Assembly (NCBI RefSeq): GCF_015278125.1 | Contig: NZ_JADILO010000001.1 | Location: 62,001 to 126,000 of the forward strand | DNA length: 64,000 nucleotides | Direction of reading: 5' to 3' | Source of the DNA: Vibrio fluminensis | GTDB lineage: Bacteria > Pseudomonadota > Gammaproteobacteria > Enterobacterales > Vibrionaceae | Part shown: positions 40,451 to 50,149 of the stretch, piece by piece | Layout: every line of letters starts with the position of its first letter | Position numbering within the stretch: position 1 is the stretch's first letter | Translations under genes and position numbers: made by a program | Notes under the pieces: generated by a model | Databases searched by the model: none | What the model was told of the DNA's origin: nothing | Seen by the model: only the letters and a program-made list of their open reading frames with translations

Positions 40451-41018
40451 TCAATGTCTCTCTTAAATTCAAACAATTATTCTAAACTAATACTCAAGCG
40501 ATCGTACAATGCCGACAGCCCTTGTTACAATCAATATATACTTGAGTATAGTAACTACATATAACTAAACTTTTGCAACTAAATGCTTCATTTCGCCATT
40601 TTTTCCATCAGACATTTCCTACTGCTCAAAATTTATTCCCAATCTAGGCCTTCAAATAGACAATAATTATTCGGCACAACTTCTCAAAATTAGATACAAC
40701 AGCGTGCCACTCCTTTAATTTACCGCGTCACTAGTCGCATTTTATAAATTTAATAATATTATCAACACCGCTGTGAACAAAATGAACAAAACCTCCACAA
40801 TGTTCAATAATCACATTATCGATGCTTTAAAGACATCAAATTAACATTTTCATAACCTTGAAACTGTTGGTGCTTAACATACCCCCAGAATACACCTACT
40901 AGCGCCAATATAGACATATGAATAATAGCGCCTAATATAGCTTGTGGCATACTGCTCAATATGTTGCATATAAACATTACCTCTAGCGCTTTGCGCTTTA
41001 ACAGAAGGAACGTGACTC
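40451..41018. promoter_or_regulatory. Region upstream of tctC with a direct repeat
   Basis: 568 bp without a gene. Near its right end are two near-identical 14-15-mers, TAGCGCCAATATAG (40900-40913) and TAGCGCCTAATATAG (40926-40940), 26 bp apart, possible regulator sites for the tct operon. AGAAGGAAC precedes tctC. TGTGAACAAAATGAACA near 40770 is a weak CRP-like half site. Otherwise nothing recognised. Confidence 0.5.
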
Positions 41019-41990
41019 ATGTTTAAGGGAATGAAAACAACCCTCGCAGCTTCAATCATCGCTGCATCATTTTCGTTTAATGCTCTAGCTGCTGATATAG
41101 AGAAAATCCACTTTCTGATCCCTGGAGGTGCCGGCGGCGGTTGGGACATGACCGCTCGCGGTACTGGTGACGTATTAGTGAAAGAAGATTTGGTCACCAA
41201 TGTTTCATTCCAGAACCTGTCGGGCGGTGGTGGTGGTAAAGCAATTGCCCACCTAATTGAAACAGCAGAGCGCCAAGAAGATACGCTGATGGTGAATTCA
41301 ACCCCGATCGTAGTCCGTTCACTAACAGGCGTTTTCCCTCAATCATTCCGTGATTTAACGCCTGTAGCCGCAACCATTGCCGACTACGGTGCAATCGTAA
41401 CATCGCCTGACTCGCCGTTTGACACGTGGGAAGATGTAGTGAAGGCGTTTGGTGAAAACCCTCGTGACGTTAAAGTTGCTGGTGGTTCTGCTCGTGGCAG
41501 CATGGATCACCTTGTGGTTGCCGCTGCGTTCAAAGGTGAAGGTTTCGATGCTCGTAAAGTACGCTACATCGCCTATGATGCGGGTGGCAAAGCAATGGCG
41601 GCACTTCTTTCTGGCGAAACCCCGTTACTTTCAACGGGTCTGGGTGAAGTATTAGAAATGTCTAAAGCCGGCCAAGTTAAGGTGCTTGCAGTTACTGCAC
41701 CAAAACGTTTAGATGCAGCGCCAAATATTCCAACCCTAACTGAGTACGGCAATGAAACGGTCTTTGCTAACTGGCGTGGTTTCTTCGCAGCGCCTGGTGT
41801 TAGCCAAGAAAAAATCAACGAATGGAACGCTGCATTTACCAAAATGTACAACACAGACCAATGGCAAGTGGTACGTGATCGCAACGGTTGGATCGACAAC
41901 TACAAAGCAGATAAAGAGTTTTTTGCTTTCCTAGAAGATCAAGAAACTCAAATGGGTAACCTAATGCGCGAGCTAGGCTTCCTAAAATAA
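41019..41990 (+). CDS. tctC: Tripartite tricarboxylate transporter substrate-binding protein
   Basis: 323 residues. A signal peptide ends at FNALAA. The Bug/TctC fold is shown by IHFLIPGGAGGGWDMTARG, GGGGGKAIAHL and the C-terminal FFAAPGVSQEKINEW. It binds a carboxylate (citrate-like, exact ligand unknown) in the periplasm and delivers it to TctAB. First gene of tctCBA. Between it and tctB lies a hairpin, TAGGCTGA/TCAGCCTA (42024-42046), that may limit downstream expression. Confidence 0.92.
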   Translation: MFKGMKTTLAASIIAASFSFNALAADIEKIHFLIPGGAGGGWDMTARGTGDVLVKEDLVTNVSFQNLSGGGGGKAIAHLIETAERQEDTLMVNSTPIVVRSLTGVFPQSFRDLTPVAATIADYGAIVTSPDSPFDTWEDVVKAFGENPRDVKVAGGSARGSMDHLVVAAAFKGEGFDARKVRYIAYDAGGKAMAALLSGETPLLSTGLGEVLEMSKAGQVKVLAVTAPKRLDAAPNIPTLTEYGNETVFANWRGFFAAPGVSQEKINEWNAAFTKMYNTDQWQVVRDRNGWIDNYKADKEFFAFLEDQETQMGNLMRELGFLK

Positions 41991-42023
41991 ATCTAACTTA
42001 AATCAAGATTTGGAAAGCTGTTT

Positions 42024-42046
42024 AGGCTGATTTGTCCTCAGCCTAA
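42024..42046 (+). terminator. Intercistronic hairpin between tctC and tctB
   Basis: Eight-base arms TAGGCTGA and TCAGCCTA around TTTGTCC, followed by ATTTCCC; a likely partial terminator or RNA-stabilising hairpin. Confidence 0.6.
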
Positions 42047-42178
42047 TTTCCCTAGCCAACGTTCAACTTTACCTCATATTTGTATCGACGAGGCACACTA
42101 TTAACACTACTCCTTGCCCGTGTTGCTAGTTAGTTTGGTCGTTGGCTATCTTTTCCCCTAAAGTATTTGGAGTTTGAT

Positions 42179-42691
42179 ATGTCGGATTTACCGTCTCGTT
42201 CCTCTACGTCTTTTTTTTCCAAAAAGAATCTCCTTTGCCGTGATCGCGTAGGCGCACTGATTTTTCTCGCCGTCTGCTTGTGTTACGGGTATCAAACCTC
42301 TCAAATCCCCCTATTCCCTGGGGACGAATATGAACCGTTCACGGCTCGCACTTTGCCAACCATACTCACTTATTTGGGCGTTGCGTTAGCACTCATGCTA
42401 CTTGTTACCGCAAATGGGGATGAAGAACAAATCGAAGTTGGCTCATTCAATTGGAAACTACTCGGCGGCTTTGTAATTTTGATGGCTCTCTACGGCCTTG
42501 GACTGACTTATGTCGGCTTTGTCATCGCCACCAGTGCGTTTTTACTCGCCGGTTTTTATATTCTTGGTGAACGACGCAAAAGTGTCCTTTTTGGCGCTTC
42601 GATACCCTTTGTTGTCGCGTTTTACTTGCTGCTTACACAAGGGTTAGATATCTATCTTGAGCCTGGTTTGCTGTTTCTAATGTGGTCATAA
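42179..42691 (+). CDS. tctB: Tripartite tricarboxylate transporter small membrane subunit
   Basis: 170 residues from the ATG at 42179, seven bases after GGAG; a TTG at 42167 overlaps that site. Four membrane helices (for example VGALIFLAVCLCYGY; FVILMALYGLGLTYVGFVIA). TctB proteins are poorly conserved; identity rests on size, helices and position between tctC and tctA. Seventeen bp before tctA. Confidence 0.88.
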   Translation: MSDLPSRSSTSFFSKKNLLCRDRVGALIFLAVCLCYGYQTSQIPLFPGDEYEPFTARTLPTILTYLGVALALMLLVTANGDEEQIEVGSFNWKLLGGFVILMALYGLGLTYVGFVIATSAFLLAGFYILGERRKSVLFGASIPFVVAFYLLLTQGLDIYLEPGLLFLMWS

Positions 42692-42708
42692 ACGATAGGA
42701 TTTAAGTT

Positions 42709-44241
42709 ATGTTGGATGGAATCTTACAAGGATTGTCGACTGCGGTAATGCCAATGAACATCATGATGGTGGTGGTTGGCTGTTTTGTCGGTACTTTTAT
42801 CGGAATGTTGCCGGGACTCGGACCAATTTCAGCTATCGCGCTGATGATCCCAATTACTTATGGATTGGAGCCCTCTTCAGGTCTGATTCTTATGGCAGGT
42901 GTTTATTACGGCGCGGTATTTGGAGGCTCAACGTCATCAATACTTATTAATGCGCCGGGTTGTTCTTCAACCGTGGTCACCGCGTTTGACGGTTACCCAA
43001 TGGCGAAAAAAGGCATGGCCGGTAAGGCGTTAGCTCTGGCAGCTTACTCTTCATTCACTGGCGGTACATTATCTGCCATCATGTTATTGGTTGCCGCCCC
43101 TGCTCTCGCTAAAGTGTCGCTGAGCTTTCAATCCTCAGATTATTTCGCCCTAATGGTGCTCGGTCTTTCTGCTGTTGCTGCGTTTGCGGGCAAGGGACAA
43201 GTCCTAAAAGCATGGATGATGACCATTTTAGGCTTGATGTTGTCAACAGTCGGTATCGACAAAGGTGTTGGCGTTGAGCGCTTTACCTTCGGCCTTACTG
43301 ATTTAATGGATGGCTTTAGCTTCCTTCTATTGGCAATGGCGACCTTTGCTCTAGGTGAAACTTTAATGGGTATTCTTAAACCAAGTAACGATACCCGCGG
43401 TGAAGAGCAAGATAAGCTGTCGAACATCGGCAGTATGAAGGTCACCAAAGAAGAAATTAAAGAAGTCGCGCCTGTTTCAATTCGCTCTTCCATTTTAGGC
43501 TTCTTTACTGGCGTTCTTCCGGGTGCAGGTGCAACCATCGCGGCCTTTTTAAGCTATGGCATGGAACGTAACCTCGCACCAAAAGAGAAAAAAGAAGAAT
43601 TTGGTAAAGGCAGCATTCGCGGTTTAGTCGCGCCAGAATCAGCTAACAATGCGGCATCAAGCGGCTCTTTCGTACCTCTTCTCACGCTTGGTATTCCAGG
43701 TTCTGGCACAACAGCAATCATGCTAGGCGCGCTGATCGCTTATGGCATTCAGCCAGGTCCACGCCTTTTCGTTGAGCACCCAGATGTATTCTGGTCAGTC
43801 ATTATCTCAATGTACATCGGTAACATTGTGTTGGTGATTCTGAACCTACCTTTGATCCCTTACATCTCGAAGCTGCTCGCAGTGCCAAGAACGGTATTAC
43901 TGCCAATGATTCTGTTCTTCTCAATTACAGGCGTTTACCTAGTATCATTCAATACTATCGATGTATTTATCATGATTGTGATTGCCATGGCAGCGATAGC
44001 ATTAAGGCTAGCAAACTTCCCTCTTGCCCCGCTATTGCTTGGCTTTATCTTAGGTGGTTTGATGGAAGAAAACCTACGACGCGCCCTGATGATCAGTGAT
44101 GGTGAGCTGAGCTTCTTATGGGAACGCCCTATTACTCTGGCGTTTACCGCTCTAGCAGTGCTCATCCTGTTTAGCCCAATAATCATTAATGCGGTTCAAC
44201 GCGTAATACCAAACCGCAACACTAAATCGGTCACCGATTAA
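42709..44241 (+). CDS. tctA: Tripartite tricarboxylate transporter large membrane subunit
   Basis: 510 residues, typical TctA length, about 12 helices. Family motifs are visible: GMLPGLGPISAIALMIPIT near the N-terminus, GVYYGAVFGGSTSSILIN, and the second-half copy GVLPGAGATIAAFLSYG with ESANNAASSGSFVPLLTLGIPG. It moves the carboxylate across the inner membrane, driven by ion gradients. Last gene of tctCBA. Confidence 0.95.
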   Translation: MLDGILQGLSTAVMPMNIMMVVVGCFVGTFIGMLPGLGPISAIALMIPITYGLEPSSGLILMAGVYYGAVFGGSTSSILINAPGCSSTVVTAFDGYPMAKKGMAGKALALAAYSSFTGGTLSAIMLLVAAPALAKVSLSFQSSDYFALMVLGLSAVAAFAGKGQVLKAWMMTILGLMLSTVGIDKGVGVERFTFGLTDLMDGFSFLLLAMATFALGETLMGILKPSNDTRGEEQDKLSNIGSMKVTKEEIKEVAPVSIRSSILGFFTGVLPGAGATIAAFLSYGMERNLAPKEKKEEFGKGSIRGLVAPESANNAASSGSFVPLLTLGIPGSGTTAIMLGALIAYGIQPGPRLFVEHPDVFWSVIISMYIGNIVLVILNLPLIPYISKLLAVPRTVLLPMILFFSITGVYLVSFNTIDVFIMIVIAMAAIALRLANFPLAPLLLGFILGGLMEENLRRALMISDGELSFLWERPITLAFTALAVLILFSPIIINAVQRVIPNRNTKSVTD

Positions 44242-44262
44242 CGGCCAATAGTCACAGCCGCT

Positions 44263-44296
44263 AAAAAGGAGCTCTTCGGAGCTCCTTTCTTTTTTT
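44263..44296 (+). terminator. Rho-independent terminator after tctA
   Basis: AAAGGAGCTC-TTCG-GAGCTCCTTT with T-rich tail; lies between convergent tctA and the HD-GYP gene. Confidence 0.9.
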
Positions 44297-44309
44297 GCGT
44301 TATTTGCAT

Positions 44310-47300
44310 TTATGCCGGCTGTTGCTGTTTAAGGTACTTTGATAAATCAATGTTATCGCGCTGCGCTTCAGGCAGATAAAGCTCTGCATAGCGTTCAAAA
44401 CCACCACTGGTTAAAAATAGAATAAACAAGTCGTAATCGATATGCTCATCTTTCGCCATACTGTGCATGATTTCAATCGCCACACTCAGTGGTTTGGCTT
44501 TCTTATAAGGACGATCGGCTGCAGTCAACGCTTCAAAAATATCAGCAATAGCCAGAATACGTTCAGGTATCGATAAATCACTTGCATTGAGCTTTCGCGG
44601 ATAACCACGACCATTAAGAGTTTCATGGTGAGTAGAAGCATAGCGAGGCACCTTTGCCAACTCGGGAGGAAATGGCAGCGCTTCCAGCATCTTAATTCCG
44701 CTCGTCATATGCTCATTGATTTTAAAGCGATCTTCTGCAGTGAGCGTTCCACGGCGAATAATTAAGTTATAGATTTCACCTTGGTTATATTGATGCTCTG
44801 GCACATCAATATCAAAACCCAGTTTGGGGTCAAACTCCAACGGTCTAACTCGATGAATAATATGCTCAGGCTTGTTCGCTAAGAGCTTTTCCTCGGTAGG
44901 CAGTGATTCTTTAGTGGGCATTTTGCTTAGCTCTTCAAAAGGAGACAATCCAAGGCGATTGTCAAAATGCCGCAGCCAAGTTTGATCAGCAATCTCTTTC
45001 ACTCGATCGATCGCCTCGTCACTCATAAATTCGACACCCACATTCGCTTTGGCAACAAATTCGAAGTCCTGTTGTAATTGAGCATGGCGTTGATGAAGAG
45101 TTTCAAATGCTGCGGATTTCGAATTTGGTTCCTCCAACACCGCTTTAAGGTACTCAATCTCAGCATCACGCCAAAGCACTTCAAAGCGAGTCCGTATTTC
45201 GTGAATACGGTTGTAGTTCGCTTCTAGCTTGGTGCCCTTATCAACAATATGTTCCGGCGTAGTGATTTTTCCGCAATCGTGCAGCCAAGCGGCAATTTTG
45301 AACTCACGTCGTTCATCTGCACTATTGAATTTGAAATCTTTAAACTTACCGTTTTGTGTTTGTTCGGCGATCTCCGCCAGCATAATGCCTAGTTCAGGTA
45401 CTCGATTACAGTGCCCAGCGGTATATGGTGACTTATCGTCGATTGCTTGTGCAATGACATAAATAAACGCATCAATAAAGGCTTCACGCTCCTTATGATA
45501 TTTCTCAATTTCATCAACCATTTCTAGTATCGATTCAGACAGCTCATGGACTTCTTTGATGTGACTATCGACCAATTGAACTTTGGCAAATTTTCGCTGT
45601 TTTATGAGCTGTGTTTCGGCTCTCAATCGGGCAATTGGCGTAACAATAGGAGAACCAAATATCCACGCTATCGGTAACACAATAACCATCACAAAAGCAG
45701 TAATCGCTATCGACGTCATCAAACCCGACATCACCTGAGAGGTAATGACCTCTTCTGGAACAATAACCGCAAAGTATTCATTTCCACCAATGCCTGAAAC
45801 TAAAGAGACATAGATATAGCGACTTTGGTCGTTACTTTGTAGTATCTGATTATGATTCCGCTCGTTTAACGCCAGCTTAAACAACTCCGGATAAGGTACA
45901 AAACCACCTTTAGAGACAGTTTCATCTAACCATTTCGTTTCCAAGGCAAGTTGCTGTTCAGCAGTTATCTGCTTTAATGCTTTTTTCATGATGGGCATAA
46001 GGCTAGCATAACGCTCACTCAGCAATAGTTGGAATGGAATGCTATCGAGCCCCAGCAGTTTATTGACCTCAATCGCGTCAATGTTGGCGATTCCTTTCAT
46101 CTCATTCAGCGCCAAATAGCTATCCACAACAACGTCAACTTGCCCATTAAGTAAATATTGTTTGGCCAACTTAAAATCACTGACACGTAAAACACTGACA
46201 TTAGGCAAAATGTGAGTAATCAACTCAGCCATACCTCGCCCCGCAACTACACCAACCCGTTGTGTGTCTATGTCATATAAACTGGCAGGCACGTTTTGAT
46301 CGACAAGCGTTGCAATCCCTATCGGCGCTGAGTAGAAATCGGTGGAATCCAAGCCATAAGCGCCAACAAGGCCATCGGTGACCGAGTGTAAAACGTCAAT
46401 TTTTCCACTTGAAAACTTATTCAGGAGCGTCTTGGAATCGAAGCCGTTAACGAACTCCAACTTCAATCCCGTTAATTGTGCCAGCAATTTCAACTTGTCG
46501 ATTGCGTACCCTTGAGGCTCACCGGCTTGCGCAAAGTCGTAAGGCCCCCAGTTATTTTGATTGGAAACAACCAGCGTAGGCATATTCGCAACCAAAGCAC
46601 GTTCGTCTTCCGTTAACACCATTGGTTCAGCAAGCGGTATGTTGATCTCATTTCGCGAAGGCAAGTTCGAAGCAATCACCTCACCATTGTGATTAAACAA
46701 AAACGCTTCAACATTTGGATTTTCCGCCAGACCCAGTGAATCCGCCGATATTTTTGAACTGACTGACGATAAAACAATATCCACACCAATGACCGATGTT
46801 TGACTGCGTGTCGAGTAAGTTTGCCCCGTGATCTTTAAGTGCTTAAATAAGTAAGGGGCTGTTTTATAGACTGACTGTTCACTTGCAGAATGGAACCATG
46901 GTCTTTGCGAGGGGAAGTAATTACTCTTTTCAGATTCAATTCGTGTGCGTGATAAGCGCTCTGTAAAGAACTCTGTCGTTCTAATACGATTTTGTGCATC
47001 ACCTTTTATTTTAATGATCACCCAACGATCATTCTCTCCTGCGCCAATTCGTTCGCGAACAATCGGCGATGATTCCAAATTAATAATTTGATAGAAATCT
47101 TCATTCTCCTTGCCATAATAAAGGCTATAGAACAGAGGGTTATCAACCAAAACCTGAATAAATATATCGCGAATATCACGTTCATCAAGTTGACGCTCAG
47201 CAGCAATGGAAACGCTACGTAATATCTTCGCGCTGCTGCTGGCATTGACTTCAATTTGCTGGATATATTCACTGATCTCAGCACTCGCCATGCTCAATTT

Positions 47301-47450
47301 ACTCAGCACATGATCTTGAGACATTTGCTTGCTAAAAAAATACTGCATGCTTATCGCTATCGCGGCAGTAATCACCGTAGCGAAAATAAACATGGTTCCG
47401 ACAGTAAAACGTATAGAAAACCTTCTAGCCGACGTTAACGATTGAGTCAT
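44310..47450 (-). CDS. HD-GYP phosphodiesterase with periplasmic sensor and solute-binding domains
   Basis: 1046 residues. TM1 ~17-37, a Cache-like sensor region ~40-260, then a type 3 solute-binding domain ~275-520 (PYDFAQAGEPQGYAIDKLKL; GKIDVLHSVTDG). TM2 lies near 580-605, then a HAMP-like linker and an HD-GYP domain ~655-1040. HD is intact (AWLHDCGK) and so is GYP (HHETLNGRGYP; RILAIADIFEALTAADRPY). It should hydrolyse cyclic di-GMP in response to a periplasmic solute. There is a ~150-residue insertion between the HD and GYP parts. Convergent with tctCBA, which suggests but does not show a shared ligand. Confidence 0.9.
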   Translation of the reverse strand: MTQSLTSARRFSIRFTVGTMFIFATVITAAIAISMQYFFSKQMSQDHVLSKLSMASAEISEYIQQIEVNASSSAKILRSVSIAAERQLDERDIRDIFIQVLVDNPLFYSLYYGKENEDFYQIINLESSPIVRERIGAGENDRWVIIKIKGDAQNRIRTTEFFTERLSRTRIESEKSNYFPSQRPWFHSASEQSVYKTAPYLFKHLKITGQTYSTRSQTSVIGVDIVLSSVSSKISADSLGLAENPNVEAFLFNHNGEVIASNLPSRNEINIPLAEPMVLTEDERALVANMPTLVVSNQNNWGPYDFAQAGEPQGYAIDKLKLLAQLTGLKLEFVNGFDSKTLLNKFSSGKIDVLHSVTDGLVGAYGLDSTDFYSAPIGIATLVDQNVPASLYDIDTQRVGVVAGRGMAELITHILPNVSVLRVSDFKLAKQYLLNGQVDVVVDSYLALNEMKGIANIDAIEVNKLLGLDSIPFQLLLSERYASLMPIMKKALKQITAEQQLALETKWLDETVSKGGFVPYPELFKLALNERNHNQILQSNDQSRYIYVSLVSGIGGNEYFAVIVPEEVITSQVMSGLMTSIAITAFVMVIVLPIAWIFGSPIVTPIARLRAETQLIKQRKFAKVQLVDSHIKEVHELSESILEMVDEIEKYHKEREAFIDAFIYVIAQAIDDKSPYTAGHCNRVPELGIMLAEIAEQTQNGKFKDFKFNSADERREFKIAAWLHDCGKITTPEHIVDKGTKLEANYNRIHEIRTRFEVLWRDAEIEYLKAVLEEPNSKSAAFETLHQRHAQLQQDFEFVAKANVGVEFMSDEAIDRVKEIADQTWLRHFDNRLGLSPFEELSKMPTKESLPTEEKLLANKPEHIIHRVRPLEFDPKLGFDIDVPEHQYNQGEIYNLIIRRGTLTAEDRFKINEHMTSGIKMLEALPFPPELAKVPRYASTHHETLNGRGYPRKLNASDLSIPERILAIADIFEALTAADRPYKKAKPLSVAIEIMHSMAKDEHIDYDLFILFLTSGGFERYAELYLPEAQRDNIDLSKYLKQQQPA

Positions 47451-47734
47451 CCGTCTTAGCCCTCCTTTGGCATACTAGGTGGGAGGCTATAACCTCCTCT
47501 TCTAAAGTTTACGCATAACAGTTCTGCGTTTAACTGCATCTAAACCGCGTCAAACAGCACAGATAGAGCACATTTGACGCACCTTCCTAACTAATGCCAA
47601 TTCAGTATTAACCCTGTTGCACAAAAGTTCAATTGAGCATACCGTAAAACTTAAGATGTTTGATTTAGTAGGCATTTTTTGCGCAACCCTTTCTTAGAGT
47701 ATATACTCTAAATTATTTTGCTTAACGGATTGCC
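47451..47734. promoter_or_regulatory. Divergent region with an 18-bp palindromic operator
   Basis: 284 bp between the HD-GYP gene and the efflux operon. TTAGAGTATATACTCTAA at 47694-47711 is a perfect palindrome ending 23 bp before the TolC-family ATG, where a repressor would block transcription or translation. TetR- or MarR-type regulators use such sites; no regulator gene is adjacent. Confidence 0.6.
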
Positions 47735-49162
47735 ATGAAACTACGTCCCCAATCTCTGCTACTTAGTCTTTCACTTAGTTGCATCACCGTATCGCCAATG
47801 GCTTATAGTGCTGCGATTAGTTTTGATGAGGCTTGGCAACTGCTACAGCAAGACAATAATTCCATCGCCGCGCAACGTGCCAATGTCGAGCGATACCAAC
47901 ACCTACAAAGTGCCACTGATGATCTTAATCTGCCTAAAGTCACTATTGGCGCCAATTACACACGTTTGGATCAAGATGTAACGGTTTCAGGAAAGCAACT
48001 TTTTGATAGCGTAGATGGCCTGCCACATGTACCAGCGAATGTTATAGCTTCAATCCCGGGGGCCGCGTCATTGGTTAGCAGTTTGGGTTCAGCTACCTCT
48101 ACCATTTCTGAGCGTGATATTTTCACCTCTTCTATACGCGCTATTTGGCCTATTTTTACCGGTGGACGCATTAGTGCCGCGCAAAGTGCTGCGGAAGGTA
48201 AAACCGACGAGGCGCGTAGCCAACTGGCAATGGAAACTCAGGCGCGTTATGAAGATTTAAGTAAGTACTATTTCAGTGTGGTGCTTGCGCAAGAAGTGGT
48301 CGCAACACGTGAATTGGTTGAAGGCGGATTAACCAAACACCGTGATAACGCAGTTAAACTCGAGCAGCAAGGACAAATCGCGCGTGTTGAGCGACTTCAA
48401 GCAGACGCTGCTTTAGACAAAGCGGTAGTTGAACGCAAAAAAGCACAAAAAAGCTTGGAGATTGCCCAATCGGCACTGACTGAAATTCTCAATCAATCCT
48501 CGAGCGTAGAGCCTCGCAGCGCGCTATTTATTAACCAAAACTTGCCGCCTCTTTCTGCTTTTATCGAGCAAACGCTTGAGACTTACCCAGGACTTGATCT
48601 GCTCGATGCCAAAGAGAAACAAGCAAGTAGCTTAATCAAGGCAGAAAAAGGCAAATACTACCCTGAAGTGTATCTATACGGTGATTACAGTCTGCATGAA
48701 GATGATTCGCTAGCCAGCCAGATGAAACCAGACTGGCTGGTCGGGCTCGGTGTCAGCGTGCCGCTGATCGATAACAGCGGTCGCAGTGAAAATGTACAAG
48801 CAGCCCATAGCGCAGTTAGCCAAGTGCGCTACCTAAAAGCACAAGCGAAACAAGATCTCTCCGTATTGGTTAAAAAAACCTATTTAGAAGCTCAGCAAGC
48901 ACAAGAAGAAGTAACTGGCTTAGGCTCTAGCATTGAACTGGCAAAAGAGAACTTACGCTTACGCGAAAAAGCGTTTTCTCAAGGTCTTTCAACCTCCACC
49001 GATGTGGTTGACGCACAGCTCTATTTGGCCAGCGTTCAAACGCAACGCGCAGCAGCGAGCTTCAACTACCTTATTTCGCTATCAAAACTACTGGCGCTTT
49101 CTAGTCAAATGAACAGTTTTGCTCAGTATCAACATAATGCAATTGCCACTCACAGCCTGTAA
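47735..49162 (+). CDS. TolC-family outer-membrane efflux protein
   Basis: 475 residues with a signal peptide ending near AYSA. Two outer-membrane efflux protein repeats, with helix-forming segments such as LAMETQARYEDLSKYYFSVV and SQGLSTSTDVVDAQLYLAS. It provides the outer-membrane duct. First gene of a four-gene unit (channel, fusion protein, two ABC-2 permeases), with spacers of 12, -1 and -4 bp. Confidence 0.92.
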   Translation: MKLRPQSLLLSLSLSCITVSPMAYSAAISFDEAWQLLQQDNNSIAAQRANVERYQHLQSATDDLNLPKVTIGANYTRLDQDVTVSGKQLFDSVDGLPHVPANVIASIPGAASLVSSLGSATSTISERDIFTSSIRAIWPIFTGGRISAAQSAAEGKTDEARSQLAMETQARYEDLSKYYFSVVLAQEVVATRELVEGGLTKHRDNAVKLEQQGQIARVERLQADAALDKAVVERKKAQKSLEIAQSALTEILNQSSSVEPRSALFINQNLPPLSAFIEQTLETYPGLDLLDAKEKQASSLIKAEKGKYYPEVYLYGDYSLHEDDSLASQMKPDWLVGLGVSVPLIDNSGRSENVQAAHSAVSQVRYLKAQAKQDLSVLVKKTYLEAQQAQEEVTGLGSSIELAKENLRLREKAFSQGLSTSTDVVDAQLYLASVQTQRAAASFNYLISLSKLLALSSQMNSFAQYQHNAIATHSL

Positions 49163-49174
49163 TAAGGAACCAAC

Positions 49175-50149
49175 ATGAAAAACAAGAAAACATTATTACT
49201 TTCGGCCACTGCAATTGCTCTCGCCTCTTGGATTGGTTACAGCTTTTACCAAGCCTATCAACCGAAACCTATGCATTTACAGGGGCAGATCGAATCTCAG
49301 CAATACAGCATTTCATCCAAAGTCGCAGGGCGAATCGATCAGGTTTTGGTGCGTAAAGGCGATGAGGTCAAGCAAGAGCAGCTAATTTTCACCATTCACA
49401 GCCCAGAGATTGAAGCCAAACTTGAACAAGCCAAAGCCGGTCAAAAAGCGGCAGGTGCATTGGCACAAGAAGCAGAAAAAGGTGCGCGTGTACAACAGAT
49501 TCAAGCCGCCAAAGATCAATGGCAAAAAGCCAAAGCAGCCGCTGATTTGATGGAAAAAACCTATCTACGCGTGAACAACCTATACAATGATGGTGTCGTC
49601 GCAGAGCAAAAACGTGACGAGGCTAAAACCCAATGGCAAGCTGCAAAATACACCGAAAGTGCTGCTTTCCAAATGTACCAAATGGCGAAAGAAGGTGCCC
49701 GTTCTGAAACCAAACTTGCTGCTGCGGAAAAAGCCCGCATGGCCGCAGGTGCAGTCGCTGAAGTAGAAGCCTTTGCCGCTGACACTCAAATCAAAAGCTG
49801 GTTTGACGGTGAGGTATCGCAGGTATTACTACAAAGTGGCGAACTCGCCCCACAAGGTTTTCCTGTGGTTACCGTCGTCGATAGACAAGATTCATGGGCC
49901 GTGCTCAATGTGCGTGAAGACTGGCTAAAACACTTTAACAAAGGCAGCACATTCACCGCCTATCTGCCTGCGTTAGACAAACAAGTGGAATTTAAAGTAA
50001 CCCATGTTGCCGTAATGGGCGACTTCGCTACGTGGCGCTCTACCGATGCATCTCAAGGATTTGACTTGCGTACTTTTGAAGTGGAAGCGCGCCCTGTCAC
50101 ACCAGAGCCAGAATTGCGCATGGGCATGAGTTTGGTGGTTGAACTGTAA
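49175..50149 (+). CDS. HlyD-family membrane fusion protein
   Basis: 324 residues. One N-terminal membrane helix (TLLLSATAIALASWIGYSFY), then a biotinyl-lipoyl half motif (SSKVAGRIDQVLVRKGDEVK), a long Ala/Gln-rich coiled coil (~80-200) and a beta-barrel end (AVLNVREDWLKHFNKGSTF). It is like YhiI/YbhG adaptors that join ABC-2 permeases to a TolC-type channel. GGAACC precedes the ATG; the stop overlaps the next start (TAATG). Confidence 0.93.
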   Translation: MKNKKTLLLSATAIALASWIGYSFYQAYQPKPMHLQGQIESQQYSISSKVAGRIDQVLVRKGDEVKQEQLIFTIHSPEIEAKLEQAKAGQKAAGALAQEAEKGARVQQIQAAKDQWQKAKAAADLMEKTYLRVNNLYNDGVVAEQKRDEAKTQWQAAKYTESAAFQMYQMAKEGARSETKLAAAEKARMAAGAVAEVEAFAADTQIKSWFDGEVSQVLLQSGELAPQGFPVVTVVDRQDSWAVLNVREDWLKHFNKGSTFTAYLPALDKQVEFKVTHVAVMGDFATWRSTDASQGFDLRTFEVEARPVTPEPELRMGMSLVVEL

